A stretch of 32,671 nt of DNA from Cytophagales bacterium (GCA_013297825.1 JAAFIN010000024.1:1-32671); one strand, 5' to 3'. Positions 1 to 7,788 are shown, numbered from the stretch's first letter. Numbers and translations: made by a program. The notes: a model not told the origin generated them from the sequence alone.

Positions 1-135
1 TGGAATATTTATATTCCTGCTTTTCAATATTGTACTGATAATGCTGGAATGGTCGCAATGGCAGGTTATTTACAATATTTGCGTAATGATTTTGGGCGTT
101 TGGATAGTTCGCCTGAGCCAAGAATGTTTTTTTAG
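1..135 (+). CDS. tsaD: TsaD C-terminus (partial)
   Basis: This is the last 44 codons of a gene cut by the window edge, open in frame 1 and ending in TAG. The tail FQYCTDNAGMVAMAGYLQY matches the C-terminal signature of TsaD (Kae1/YgjD), the catalytic subunit that transfers the threonylcarbamoyl group to A37 of ANN-decoding tRNAs. In that family the Asp of CTDN is a metal ligand, and it is present here. The ending SSPEPRMFF resembles the short tails of Bacteroidota TsaD proteins. hemA follows on the same strand after a gap of about 140 bases that carries its own promoter-like signals, so the two are probably separate transcription units. Confidence 0.88.
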   Translation, partial: WNIYIPAFQYCTDNAGMVAMAGYLQYLRNDFGRLDSSPEPRMFF

Positions 136-148
136 GGATTTTTCTTAT

Positions 149-174
149 TTTAGAATAATTCTAAATTACGTTTG
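149..174 (+). promoter_or_regulatory. hemA promoter with Fur/PerR-type palindrome
   Basis: Bases 149-165 read TTTAGAATAATTCTAAA, an 8-1-8 palindrome whose core TTAGAATAATTCTAA fits the 7-1-7 layout of Fur/PerR-family boxes. Two bases further on, TACGTTTG (167-174) matches the Bacteroidota -7 consensus TAnnTTTG. The operator would therefore cover the -33/-7 spacer, the classical place for repression. No convincing -33 TTTG is visible. The start of transcription would be near base 181. Metal- or peroxide-responsive control of heme synthesis is inference. Confidence 0.5.
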
Positions 175-275
175 ATTTTTAAAAATTAGCCTTTTGAGGT
201 GTATTTTTGTAAAAAAACTAATGTAGTATCAAAATAAAGAAAAACCAATTTAATAAATAATTGGTTGAAGTAATT

Positions 276-1556
276 ATGAGTTATCACACCAGCCAATCCT
301 TTAAAGCCATTGTACTTTCTTACAAAAAAGCATCTGTTGCTTTGCGTGAGCAGGTTGCACTTACCCAAGAAGAATGTAAGGAAATATTATATTTTTTGAA
401 AAATATACCTGAATGTAATGATATGCTCGTGATTTCTACGTGCAATCGTACTGAAATATATTACAATGCCCCAAAATCTTACCAAACCGAAATCTTAGAT
501 TTTCTTTGTGATTTTAAAAAAATGAACAAAGAAACCACTCAATATTTTCAAGAATTAGAAGGAAATGAGGCTGTAAAACATCTTTTTAGGGTTACATTAG
601 GTTTAGAATCACAAGTAATTGGCGACCTCCAAATTATCAACCAAGTAAAACAAAGCTATCAACTTTCTGCTGATGAACAAACAGCAGGGCATTTTTTGCA
701 TAGATTATTACATACAATATTTTTTACCAATAAAAGAATTGTTCAAGAAACGCCTTTTCGCAGTGGAACTGCCTCTGTGTCTTATGCTTCTGTGCATTTG
801 ATTGAAGAATTGGCATTAGAAACCCCAAATCCAAAAGTGCTTATTTTGGGTGTGGGCGAAATAGGAGCTGATGTGTGCAGAAATTTGAAAAATAACAATG
901 AAGTAGGCGAAGTAATTATTTGTAATCGTACTTTTGAAAAAGCCCAACATCTCGCAGAAGAATGTAATTTTGGTACAATTCCTTTTGAACAAGTGCATCA
1001 AGCTATCAAAGAAGCTGATATTATTGTATCGTCTTTGCAAATGGAAAATCCTTTTGTTACCAAAGAAAATTCGCTTTTTTCACAACTTTGGTCTTATAAA
1101 TATTTCATTGACCTGTCTATGCCTCGCAGTATTTCGCCTGAAATGGAAGAAATATCTGGCGTGTTGATTTATAACATTGACCAAATAAATGTAAAAGTCA
1201 ATGAAGCCCAACAAAAACGCCTTGCTTGTATTCCACAAGTGGAAAATATTATGGAGGAAGCCTTAGAAGAATTTGGTGTTTGGGTGAAAGAAATGGAAAT
1301 TTCGCCTACTATCCAAAAACTAAAACAAGCCTTAGAACAAATTAGACAGGAAGAAATGGCAAAATTTGCCAAAAAACTCAACGAAGAAGAAACCCAAAAA
1401 ATAGAGCAGATAACCAAAAGTATGATGCAAAAAATCATCAAACTTCCTACGCTCCAACTTAAAGCTGCGTGTAAAAGGGGAGAAGCTGAAACTTTGGTTG
1501 ATGTGTTGAATGACCTTTTTAATCTGAATCAGGAATCAGTAGTCAGGAATCAGTAG
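276..1556 (+). CDS. hemA: Glutamyl-tRNA reductase HemA
   Basis: Reduces glutamyl-tRNA(Glu) with NADPH to glutamate-1-semialdehyde, the first committed step of C5-pathway tetrapyrrole synthesis; cytoplasmic. From the ATG at 276 (426 aa) the catalytic motif ISTCNRTE puts the nucleophilic Cys at residue 56. GLESQVIGDLQIINQVKQSY is the glutamate-recognition signature, FRSGTASVSYASVHL follows it, and LGVGEIGADVC is the Rossmann loop for NADPH. The C-terminal dimerisation helices are present. An in-frame TTG at 261 is possible, but the family start fits 276. Oddity: after the normal end DVLNDLFNL the frame runs into an intergenic short tandem repeat that supplies about the last nine residues (NQESVVRNQ) and the stop codon. 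A Fur/PerR-type box lies in the promoter. Confidence 0.95.
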   Translation: MSYHTSQSFKAIVLSYKKASVALREQVALTQEECKEILYFLKNIPECNDMLVISTCNRTEIYYNAPKSYQTEILDFLCDFKKMNKETTQYFQELEGNEAVKHLFRVTLGLESQVIGDLQIINQVKQSYQLSADEQTAGHFLHRLLHTIFFTNKRIVQETPFRSGTASVSYASVHLIEELALETPNPKVLILGVGEIGADVCRNLKNNNEVGEVIICNRTFEKAQHLAEECNFGTIPFEQVHQAIKEADIIVSSLQMENPFVTKENSLFSQLWSYKYFIDLSMPRSISPEMEEISGVLIYNIDQINVKVNEAQQKRLACIPQVENIMEEALEEFGVWVKEMEISPTIQKLKQALEQIRQEEMAKFAKKLNEEETQKIEQITKSMMQKIIKLPTLQLKAACKRGEAETLVDVLNDLFNLNQESVVRNQ

Positions 1557-1597
1557 TCAGGAGTCAAAAAACAGGTGTTAGGAATCAGGAATCAGCC
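1526..1597 (+). repeat. 7-base-period repeat (AATCAGG type) over hemA stop
   Basis: Degenerate heptamers (AATCAGG, AATCAGT, AGTCAGG) run in tandem across the hemA stop codon and into the gap, with a second cluster after a short interruption. The repeat writes the last codons of hemA. Confidence 0.75.
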
Positions 1598-1611
1598 AAA
1601 AAATGTGTCAT

Positions 1612-1688
1612 TCTGAAAGAATCTGGCTGTTTTTGTATTTGGCTGTTTTTAATTCACCATTTACCATTCAACATTCACCATTAAAAAA
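1612..1688 (+). repeat. GGCTGTT module plus ATTCACC heptamers
   Basis: Two copies of the core GGCTGTTTTT are followed by heptamers of the type ATTCACC, ATTTACC and ATTCAAC. The array ends at an A-rich stretch just before the ATG at 1690. The same module (core plus ATTYACC heptamers, either orientation) recurs at 2731, 5095, 10100-10325, 17988 and 28390. Confidence 0.75.
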
Positions 1689-1689
1689 A

Positions 1690-2712
1690 ATGTTTACAGA
1701 CGATTGGGTAATAAGCCAGCTTTTTGTGCAAATGGTAATGGGAATTTTGATGGCTTACACACTACTCAAAACCACTAAAATAATTCGCTATTGGCAACCA
1801 CAATACAATACTACATTACAAATTCGCTTAGAACAAGAAAGTTATTTGGTCAATAATGTGCTTTGGGTAGTATTGTGTGGACAATTTTTGTTATTTGTGT
1901 ATTTTTTGCAAACGGTTAATTATCACATTCCGCCACTTTTGCGTGGTGCAATGTGTGCAACAGGTGCTTTGGGTGCAAATGAATACGGTTTTTTGGTGCT
2001 TTACACCAAAATTTTGGTAATACTTTTTGCAATAATTTTCTTGTCTGTGGATTATTGGGACAATAAAACGCCTTATTTTGTACTTACACCTTCCAAATAT
2101 TATTGGGTTTTTCCTGTTGTTTTATTGTTTTTTTATGATTTATATTTGAGTTATTTATATTTTTCAAAATTAAATCCTGATATTATCACAACTTGTTGCA
2201 GTGTCAATTTTCTCACAAAACAACCTGATAATTATTTACCTAATTTTCTTTCAAATCCCAATGCTGAAATTATAAATATAAGTTTTTGGTTGTTTTATAT
2301 ACTTGGTTTTCTGTTATTCTTATTCCCCCTTTTGGGGTTAGGGGGCTTGGTTTTGCTTTTTTTTGGGTTAAATATTTGGATTTTAAACGCAATTTTTCTA
2401 CTCAAAAACTTTTTTGTAAAATATATTTATGGCGTACCTTCGCATAATTGTTTATTTGATATATTTTTTGGCGAATATTATTTTGTGGGATATGTGATAT
2501 TTGGAGGATATTTTTTAATGTGGGCTTTGGCAATGTGGAAATTGGTTTTTTATGTATTTGAAAAAAGAATTTTAAACCAAAAAAATACAATTATTGATAA
2601 AAATGTTCATAAAAATCTCTTTTCAAAAATTTATAAAATTGAAATTATTGTTAATATTGTAAATATAATCATACCAACAATTTATTTTTTGATGTGGAAA
2701 GGGGAATTATAA
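1690..2712 (+). CDS. Polytopic membrane protein with conserved-looking Cys motifs
   Basis: 340 aa from the ATG at 1690. The open frame extends upstream to 1603, but that part is repeat DNA. About eight to nine hydrophobic segments predict an inner-membrane protein. Three Cys-containing stretches stand out: RGAMCATGALGAN near residue 105, TTCCSVNF near residue 175 and SHNCLFDIFFGEYYFVGY near residue 255. This order (MCxTG, CC, HxxC) resembles a family of uncharacterised membrane proteins that I recall from anaerobes and thermophiles, where the last motif is closer to HHxCPF; that recall is uncertain. The motifs suggest metal, heme or thiol-redox chemistry in the membrane, and hemA lies just upstream, but no function can be assigned. 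At 2325-2345 the coding DNA includes a G/C-run inverted sequence (CCCCC...GGGG...GGGGG) that encodes FPLLGLGG within a membrane segment. Confidence 0.7.
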   Translation: MFTDDWVISQLFVQMVMGILMAYTLLKTTKIIRYWQPQYNTTLQIRLEQESYLVNNVLWVVLCGQFLLFVYFLQTVNYHIPPLLRGAMCATGALGANEYGFLVLYTKILVILFAIIFLSVDYWDNKTPYFVLTPSKYYWVFPVVLLFFYDLYLSYLYFSKLNPDIITTCCSVNFLTKQPDNYLPNFLSNPNAEIINISFWLFYILGFLLFLFPLLGLGGLVLLFFGLNIWILNAIFLLKNFFVKYIYGVPSHNCLFDIFFGEYYFVGYVIFGGYFLMWALAMWKLVFYVFEKRILNQKNTIIDKNVHKNLFSKIYKIEIIVNIVNIIIPTIYFLMWKGEL

Positions 2713-2866
2713 TGTTGAATGATAAATGGTGAATGAAACAGCCAAAGTCTGAAGCAGGATTTTCAAGATTTAAGGATTAGCAGGATTAAACAGCCTTTTT
2801 TTTGGAACCTTGAACCTTAAACTTTGAACCTTGAACTTTAAACCTTAAACTTTGAACCTTGAACTT
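2711..2866 (+). repeat. Composite intergenic repeat (AATGGTG, CAGGATT, TTGAACC types)
   Basis: Three repeat classes follow one another: AATGGTG-type heptamers, the CAGCC module with 9-base-period GGATT units, and CCTTGAA/CCTTAAA heptamers. The last class runs into the PAP2 reading frame at 2859. Bases 2731-2787 are a 52/57 inverted match to 5051-5107. Confidence 0.8.
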
Positions 2867-3521
2867 ATTTTTTATCTTGTGCCTTTTTTGGTGGATTTTT
2901 GGCGGAATAATGATTTTGATTGCCCAAAAAGGGACGTGGGAACTGTGGGTTAATAGCCATTATACACCATTTTTTGATGCGTTTTTTTTGAGTTTTACAC
3001 ACGTGGGAGATGGGCTTACTTTTGCGTTGGTGAATGTATGTTTGTGTGTATATGTGTATTTTAAAACTAAAAAAGAAAATCCTAAACTTGTGCTTTGGTT
3101 TGGTATTTGGGCGTTTTTGTCGTTTATATTGACAGGACTTTCAGCCCAATTTATCAAAAATTTTGTGTATCCTGATGCGTTGCGACCTTCGGTGGTTTTG
3201 GCTTCACATTTTTTGCAAAAAGTAGAAGGTTTGGAATGGCAGGAATACAACAGTTTTCCGTCAGGACATAGCACAAGTATTTTTTCAATGGCGTTTGTAT
3301 TGATGGTTGCTTTTTGTGATAAAAGATTTAATTCAAAATTTTCCACTAAAATAGTTGTTTTTTTTAATATATTATTTGCTTCAATGGCAATAATGGGAGC
3401 ATTTTCAAGAATGTATTTGTTACAACATTTTTTAGTGGATATATATGCAGGCAGTTTGTTAGGTTTTTGGGGAAGTGCGGTGTTGTATGTTTTGATTTTT
3501 AGGAATAAGAATAATTTATGA
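2859..3521 (+). CDS. PAP2-family membrane phosphatase
   Basis: 220 aa, about six transmembrane helices. Family members dephosphorylate lipid phosphates (undecaprenyl pyrophosphate, phosphatidate, lipid A) on the outer face of the inner membrane; the substrate is unknown here. The three phosphatase motifs are present: a K-to-RP motif (KNFVYPDALRP, slightly longer than the usual K-X6-RP), FPSGHST with the catalytic His near residue 137, and SR-X5-H-X3-D (residues 183-194). The start is odd. An in-frame stop at 2853 limits the frame, and the only codon that keeps the whole first helix is TTG at 2859, which is part of the TTGAAC repeat. TTG at 2877 or ATG at 2910 would cut into helix 1. The gene ends 31 bases from the convergent mnmE. 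Confidence 0.85.
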   Translation: MNLFFILCLFWWIFGGIMILIAQKGTWELWVNSHYTPFFDAFFLSFTHVGDGLTFALVNVCLCVYVYFKTKKENPKLVLWFGIWAFLSFILTGLSAQFIKNFVYPDALRPSVVLASHFLQKVEGLEWQEYNSFPSGHSTSIFSMAFVLMVAFCDKRFNSKFSTKIVVFFNILFASMAIMGAFSRMYLLQHFLVDIYAGSLLGFWGSAVLYVLIFRNKNNL

Positions 3522-3550
3522 TTTTTTATAATGGTATTTTTTATAAAAAA
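3522..3550. terminator. Possible weak AT-only bidirectional terminator
   Basis: TTTTTTATA (3522-3530) pairs with TATAAAAAA (3542-3550) in the short gap between the convergent PAP2 and mnmE genes. The stem is all A/T, so this is only a weak candidate. Confidence 0.3.
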
Positions 3551-3552
3551 AA

Positions 3553-4944
3553 TTATTTCCCAATACAAAATTTTGTAAAAATAAATTCTAATAAATCATT
3601 ATTTGTAATTTCGCCTGTAATAGTTCCTAATTGATAAATCACTTCACGCATATCAGTTGCAACCATTTCAGTAGAAAATTTTTGGTCTAATGATTTTTTT
3701 ACTTGTTCCAATGCCTTTAAAGTGTCCTGCAAACACGCATAATGTCGTGTGTTGGTAATAATCGTTTGATTTTGGTGTAAAGGTTGCATTTGAACATAAT
3801 CCGCAAGTTTATTTTGGAGATTTTCCAAATTGTGTTGGGTGTGTGCAGACAAAAATATAATTTGTTTTTGATATTTTTCCTCAAAATTTTCAAAATAATG
3901 TATTGCATTTTTATCTGCAATATCTATTTTATTTGCAACCAATAAAATAGGAACATTATATTGTTCTATTTCCAAAAGATTTTTTAATAGGACATCAGGC
4001 GTAAATTCTGACACATCAAACAAATATAAAATCAATGCAGAAGCCTGCATTTTTTCTTTGGTGCGTGCAATACCAATATTTTCCACAATATCGTCAGTTT
4101 GGCGAAGTCCAGCAGTATCCACAAAACGAAATTTTATGCCTTTTATCGTGGTTTCGTCCTCTATGCTGTCCCTTGTAGTGCCTGCAATGGGCGAAACAAT
4201 GGCTTTATCTTCTGCCAAAAGTGCATTCAAAAGCGTTGATTTTCCAGCGTTAGGTTTTCCAACGATAGCCACAGGAAAACCATTTTTTAGTACTTTTCCG
4301 AGTTGGTACGAATTAGCCAAATCACTTATATTTTGGGAAAGTTGATGTACTTGTTTTTGGATTTCACCACGATTGGCAAATTCCACATCTTCCTCTGCAA
4401 AATCCAATTCCAATTCCAAAAGCCCAGCCAACTTGATAAAATCCTCACGCATTTTTTTAATTTGCTTGGAAAAACCTCCTCGCATTTGTTGAAAAGCAAT
4501 TTTGTGAGCATTTTCATTTTCTGATGCAATCACATCAGCAATCGCCTCTGCTTGTGCCAAATCCACACGTCCATTTAAGTATGCTCTGCGTGTAAATTCG
4601 CCTGCTTGTGCGAGTTTTGCCCCATTTTCCACCAAAAGCGTTAAGATTTTTTGGACAATATAAGGCGAAGCGTGGCAAGAAATTTCAATCGTATTGTCCC
4701 CTGTAAATGAATGTGGAGCGTGAAAAATACTTAATACAACCTCATCAATAGGCGTATTTTCTTGGTCAATAATTGTTCCGACCAAAAGTGTATTTGGGAC
4801 TTGTGTAAGCAGATTTTTTTTACTTTTCCAAATTTTTTGGGTAATGGAAAACGCATCTTTTCCTGAAACTCTTATCATTGCAATCGCCCCAACGCCCAAA
4901 GGCGTTGCAACTGCAATAATCGTATTTTGTGTAGAAGAAAACAT
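3553..4944 (-). CDS. mnmE: tRNA modification GTPase MnmE
   Basis: 463 aa, normal length. With MnmG it installs carboxymethylaminomethyl or aminomethyl groups on U34 of certain tRNAs; cytoplasmic. The N-terminal folate-binding domain begins with TIIAVATPLGVGAIAMIRVSG and carries AGEFTRRAYLNGRVDLAQAE. The G domain has GKPNAGKST (residues 229-237), GTTRD (switch) and DTAGLR. The C-terminus ends in the family signature FCIGK, whose Cys is conserved. The ATG at 4944 matches the family start. The gene is convergent with PAP2, and repeat arrays separate it from the divergent RND-type adaptor gene. Confidence 0.96.
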   Translation of the reverse strand: MFSSTQNTIIAVATPLGVGAIAMIRVSGKDAFSITQKIWKSKKNLLTQVPNTLLVGTIIDQENTPIDEVVLSIFHAPHSFTGDNTIEISCHASPYIVQKILTLLVENGAKLAQAGEFTRRAYLNGRVDLAQAEAIADVIASENENAHKIAFQQMRGGFSKQIKKMREDFIKLAGLLELELDFAEEDVEFANRGEIQKQVHQLSQNISDLANSYQLGKVLKNGFPVAIVGKPNAGKSTLLNALLAEDKAIVSPIAGTTRDSIEDETTIKGIKFRFVDTAGLRQTDDIVENIGIARTKEKMQASALILYLFDVSEFTPDVLLKNLLEIEQYNVPILLVANKIDIADKNAIHYFENFEEKYQKQIIFLSAHTQHNLENLQNKLADYVQMQPLHQNQTIITNTRHYACLQDTLKALEQVKKSLDQKFSTEMVATDMREVIYQLGTITGEITNNDLLEFIFTKFCIGK

Positions 4945-4949
4945 TTTTT

Positions 4950-5254
4950 TTAATGTTAAATGATAAATATTGAATGATAAATAGAGTTCAAAAGTTCAAA
5001 AGTTCAAAGTTCAAAAGTTCAAAAGTTCAAAAGTTCAAGGTTTTATAAAAAATCCTGTTAATTCTTAAATCCTGAAAATCCTGATTCAGACTTTGGCTGT
5101 TCCATTCCTAATTCCTAATTCTCTTATTTGTTATTTATTTGTAAAAATAGGTTTTATTTAGGAAAAAATTAAACTAAAAATTTATTTCTTTGGTTTTGGT
5201 TAAATATATATTCAGGGGAAAGTAGTAAGGGGAAAGGTATAAGTACAAAATGCA
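4950..5254 (+). repeat. Gap of ~390 bases filled by four repeat classes
   Basis: The mnmE to adaptor gap (4945-5334) has no gene. In order it holds AATGATA-type heptamers (4953-4985), GTTCAAA/AGTTCAAA units (4987-5040), the 57-bp GGATT/GGCTGTT module (5051-5107, inverted copy of 2731-2787), ATTCCTA heptamers (5103-5122) and a GGGGAAAGTA-type cluster (5214-5254). The remaining AT-rich part includes a duplicated AATTTTGATAAA just before the ATG at 5335. Confidence 0.75.
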
Positions 5255-5334
5255 AAATAACCAAAATCTGACACTTTTTTTAAGAAAAAAAATTGAATAT
5301 AAACAAAAATTTTTGATAAAATTTTGATAAAAAA

Positions 5335-6408
5335 ATGAAAAATATTATTTGGATTGTTGGTGTTTTATTGGCTTTGGGTGCTGTTTATTTATTAAGTGGT
5401 TTTTTCTTGGGACACAAAAAAAATCATTCAGAAAATAACAAAAATACACCAAATTCTGCCCAAAATACCATAAAACTTGAGGGTCATATCGTAGGCACAA
5501 AAGATATAACGGATTATCTTAAAATATCAGGAACATTGATTCCCAACGAAGAAACCGAAATTCGTGCAGAAGTTTCAGGAAGAATTACACAACTCAATCT
5601 TCCCGAAGGCGGATATGTGGGGCAAGGTATGCTTTTGGTCAAAATATTTGATGGAGATTTGCAAGCACAACTCAAAAAACTTGATAATCAGCTTAAAATC
5701 GCACAAACTACTGAACAACGCCAAGCGTCTTTGCTCAAAATAAATGGCATTAGCCAACAAGAATATGACCTTAGTTTTTTGCAAATTCAAAACCTAAAAT
5801 CTGAAATGGATATCGTGAAAGTAAATATCCAAAAAACAGAAATTTATGCACCTTTTTCTGGTGTGATTGGTTTAAAAAATATTAGTCAAGGGGCGTATAT
5901 TACCCCAAATACCATTCTTACAACACTTCGCCAAATAAATCCTTTAAAATTGGATTTTAGTGTGCCTGAAAAATATGGTGCAGAATTGCGTGCAGGACAA
6001 AAAGTCAAATTTACGCTTTCTGATGAACGTAAGGAATACGAAGCAACCATTTTGGCAAATGACCAAAAAATAAACCCTAATAATCGCAATCTTGTAATAA
6101 GGGCTTTGGTGAATAATCAAGATGAAAAACTAATGGCTGGTGCATTTGCAGAGGTTTTTTTTAGTACAAAACCACGTGAAAAATCAATCGTTGTGCCTTC
6201 GCAAAGCATTATTCCGCAAGCACGCAATAAACAAGTTATTATTTCCAAAAATGGGAAAGCCTCATTTGTGAATGTAAAAACAGGTACAAGACAAACGGAA
6301 TTTGTGGAAATATTGGAAGGATTGCAACCTGGTGATACGATTGTTACGACAGGCGTGTTATTTGTAAGACCTGATATGCTATTGAATTTTACGAAAGTTT
6401 CAAAGTAG
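5335..6408 (+). CDS. HlyD-family RND efflux periplasmic adaptor
   Basis: 357 aa. Periplasmic adaptors of this class join an inner-membrane RND pump to an outer-membrane channel. An N-terminal membrane anchor (residues 4-27) precedes a polar linker. A lipoyl half-motif (ETEIRAEVSGRITQLNLPEG, then GGYVGQGMLLVKI) leads into a short coiled-coil hairpin (LDNQLKIAQTTEQRQASLL). After that come the second lipoyl half (IYAPFSGVIGLKNISQGAYI), a beta-barrel domain (LDFSVPEKYGAELRAGQKVKF) and a membrane-proximal domain ending LQPGDTIVTTGVLFVRPDMLL. No RND pump or TolC-like gene follows: the next gene is unrelated in type and separated by repeats, so the adaptor is orphaned here. The stop codon is followed at once by GTTTAAA-type repeats. 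Confidence 0.9.
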   Translation: MKNIIWIVGVLLALGAVYLLSGFFLGHKKNHSENNKNTPNSAQNTIKLEGHIVGTKDITDYLKISGTLIPNEETEIRAEVSGRITQLNLPEGGYVGQGMLLVKIFDGDLQAQLKKLDNQLKIAQTTEQRQASLLKINGISQQEYDLSFLQIQNLKSEMDIVKVNIQKTEIYAPFSGVIGLKNISQGAYITPNTILTTLRQINPLKLDFSVPEKYGAELRAGQKVKFTLSDERKEYEATILANDQKINPNNRNLVIRALVNNQDEKLMAGAFAEVFFSTKPREKSIVVPSQSIIPQARNKQVIISKNGKASFVNVKTGTRQTEFVEILEGLQPGDTIVTTGVLFVRPDMLLNFTKVSK

Positions 6409-6530
6409 AAAAGTTTAAAGTTCAAGGTTTAAGGTTTAAAGTTTAATAAAATCCTGTAAATTTGCATTTAAGCCTAAAAATTTTGTTCAAAAATCCGTTT
6501 TAATCCGCTAAATCTGCGTTATCTGTGTGC
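6409..6530 (+). repeat. GTTTAAG heptamers and 9-base AATCCG units
   Basis: GTTTAAA/GTTCAAG/GTTTAAG heptamers (6413-6445) are followed by 9-base units AATCCGTTT, TAATCCGCT, AAATCTGCG and TTATCTGTG (about 6492-6528). The 9-base class recurs inverted near 18028-18065. Confidence 0.7.
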
Positions 6531-6544
6531 TTAAATATTACTTT

Positions 6545-7510
6545 ATGTCTTTTTCAAAAAAATCATTTTTTGTTTTAATCCTTCAAATAATATTTTTATT
6601 ATTTACTAAAAATGTATTTTCTCAAAAAATAGATGCACCCAAAAAAGCAATTTTTGAGGTAAAAGGACAATTTTTGGACGATAGCATAAAACTTGGGCTT
6701 GTGGTAAGATACGCCCTTTCGGTGCGACATAGCCCTGAAATACAGCTTTTTTTCCCTGATTCTACCTACAATTATGCACCTTTTACGTGGGTAAAAAAAC
6801 AAAGTTTTCCCACAATTACCCAAAAAAATATTAGCCTTGACAGTGCAGTTTATGAATTAACCACTTATGAAATCCAAAAAAATCAACGTCTTGCGTTACC
6901 TGTTTGGTGGGTTCGCTCACAAGATTCTACCCAAAGAATATGGGCAAAAATGGACAGTGTGGCATTTCAAAGTTTGGTAAATGATAAAATTTTTGAGTTG
7001 AATACCACAGAAGAAAATTCGCAAAAAATAGACGACCTTCTCCTAAAAAGCAATACAAAATACGTAGAAATCCCTGAATATTTTAATTATCCATATATTA
7101 TTGCGATTATTTTATTGATTTTAATTGTGGTGTTGGTAATTTGGGGATTATTAGGTCAAAGAATTATAAGAGCATATCAAATATTCCAATTTAACACAAG
7201 GCACGCAATTTTTTTGGGGGAATTTACGAGGCTTTCTAATCGCATTACTACAAGACGCACCACAGAAGATATTGAAAAAGCAATCGCTCTCTGGAAAAAA
7301 CACCTTGAACAAATAGACCAAAAACCTTTTACATCTTATACGTCCAAAGAAATTATGCAGGTTTTGCCAAGTCCTAACCTTGCTGATGCCCTCAAAAGCA
7401 TTGATAAAGCAATTTATGGCAAAGAAATTTCAGAGGAAATATTACAAGCACTTTCTGTATTAAAAGAACTTGCGATTTCGCATTTTAAAACACAAAAAGA
7501 ATTGTTGTAA
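6545..7510 (+). CDS. Single-pass membrane protein, weakly BatD-like
   Basis: 321 aa from the ATG at 6545 (an upstream GTG at 6527 lies in repeat DNA). A signal peptide (residues 1-27, ending NVFSQ) is followed by a periplasmic domain of about 160 residues rich in beta-strand pattern (IFEVKGQFLDDSIKLGLVV, then alternating hydrophobics). One transmembrane helix (YIIAIILLILIVVLVIWGL, near residues 183-203) leads to a helical cytoplasmic tail with KPFTSYTSKEIMQ and SIDKAIYGKEIS. This layout resembles the C-terminal half of Bacteroidota aerotolerance (BatD-type) proteins, but the N-terminal part is short and no BatA/B/C genes are adjacent. The BatD comparison is a tentative recall. It may be co-transcribed with the upstream adaptor. 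Confidence 0.65.
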   Translation: MSFSKKSFFVLILQIIFLLFTKNVFSQKIDAPKKAIFEVKGQFLDDSIKLGLVVRYALSVRHSPEIQLFFPDSTYNYAPFTWVKKQSFPTITQKNISLDSAVYELTTYEIQKNQRLALPVWWVRSQDSTQRIWAKMDSVAFQSLVNDKIFELNTTEENSQKIDDLLLKSNTKYVEIPEYFNYPYIIAIILLILIVVLVIWGLLGQRIIRAYQIFQFNTRHAIFLGEFTRLSNRITTRRTTEDIEKAIALWKKHLEQIDQKPFTSYTSKEIMQVLPSPNLADALKSIDKAIYGKEISEEILQALSVLKELAISHFKTQKELL

Positions 7511-7695
7511 AAGGGGGAAGTAGCAAGGGAAATGTGCAAAAATACAAAATAGTCAAGACTTATGCATACTTATCTGCTGATTTGTTGGTAACAAAAATAC
7601 ACTTGAATATTTGGGAAAAATCAAAAATTATTTTCCTTTCTAATTCTTTGAATTTCTGACAAAGGTAATTTTGAGATTTTTAAAATCAAAAAAAA
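7511..7695. other. Non-coding start of the 7511-7951 gap
   Basis: A degenerate GGGGGAAGTAGCAAGGGAAA cluster (7511-7535) follows the stop codon. It resembles those at 5214, 24056 and (inverted) 31131. The rest is AT-rich with no supported gene. Confidence 0.5.
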
Positions 7696-7788
7696 TTAAG
7701 ATGGAAGATTTTTTTGAATATCGAGCACATAATCAATGCTCACTTCAAAAATTTCAGCAATTTCTTCAATAGAAAGTTTGCTATAATA
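7696..7788 (-). pseudogene. C-terminal remnant of an Rpn/PD-(D/E)XK transposase-like protein
   Basis: Read on the minus strand, about 30 codons give SKLSIEEIAEIFEVSIDYV, then LDIQKNLPS and a stop. This matches the short C-terminal helix pair (LSIEEIAEITGLSIEEV type) that ends many Rpn-family putative transposases/nucleases in Bacteroidota. The frame closes with TGA just upstream (7789-7791), and no catalytic domain is present, so this is a decayed tail. It lies beside a REP-like double hairpin. Confidence 0.6.

Noticed and set aside
1603-1689. Longer N-terminus for the membrane protein gene
   Set aside because: The added codons translate repeat DNA (ATTCACC heptamers and GGCTGTT modules), and an ATG with an A-rich leader follows at 1690.
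2960-3568. 202-codon minus-strand ORF across PAP2
   Set aside because: It is antisense to a gene with clear catalytic motifs and has no recognisable protein features; stop-free by AT-rich codon bias.
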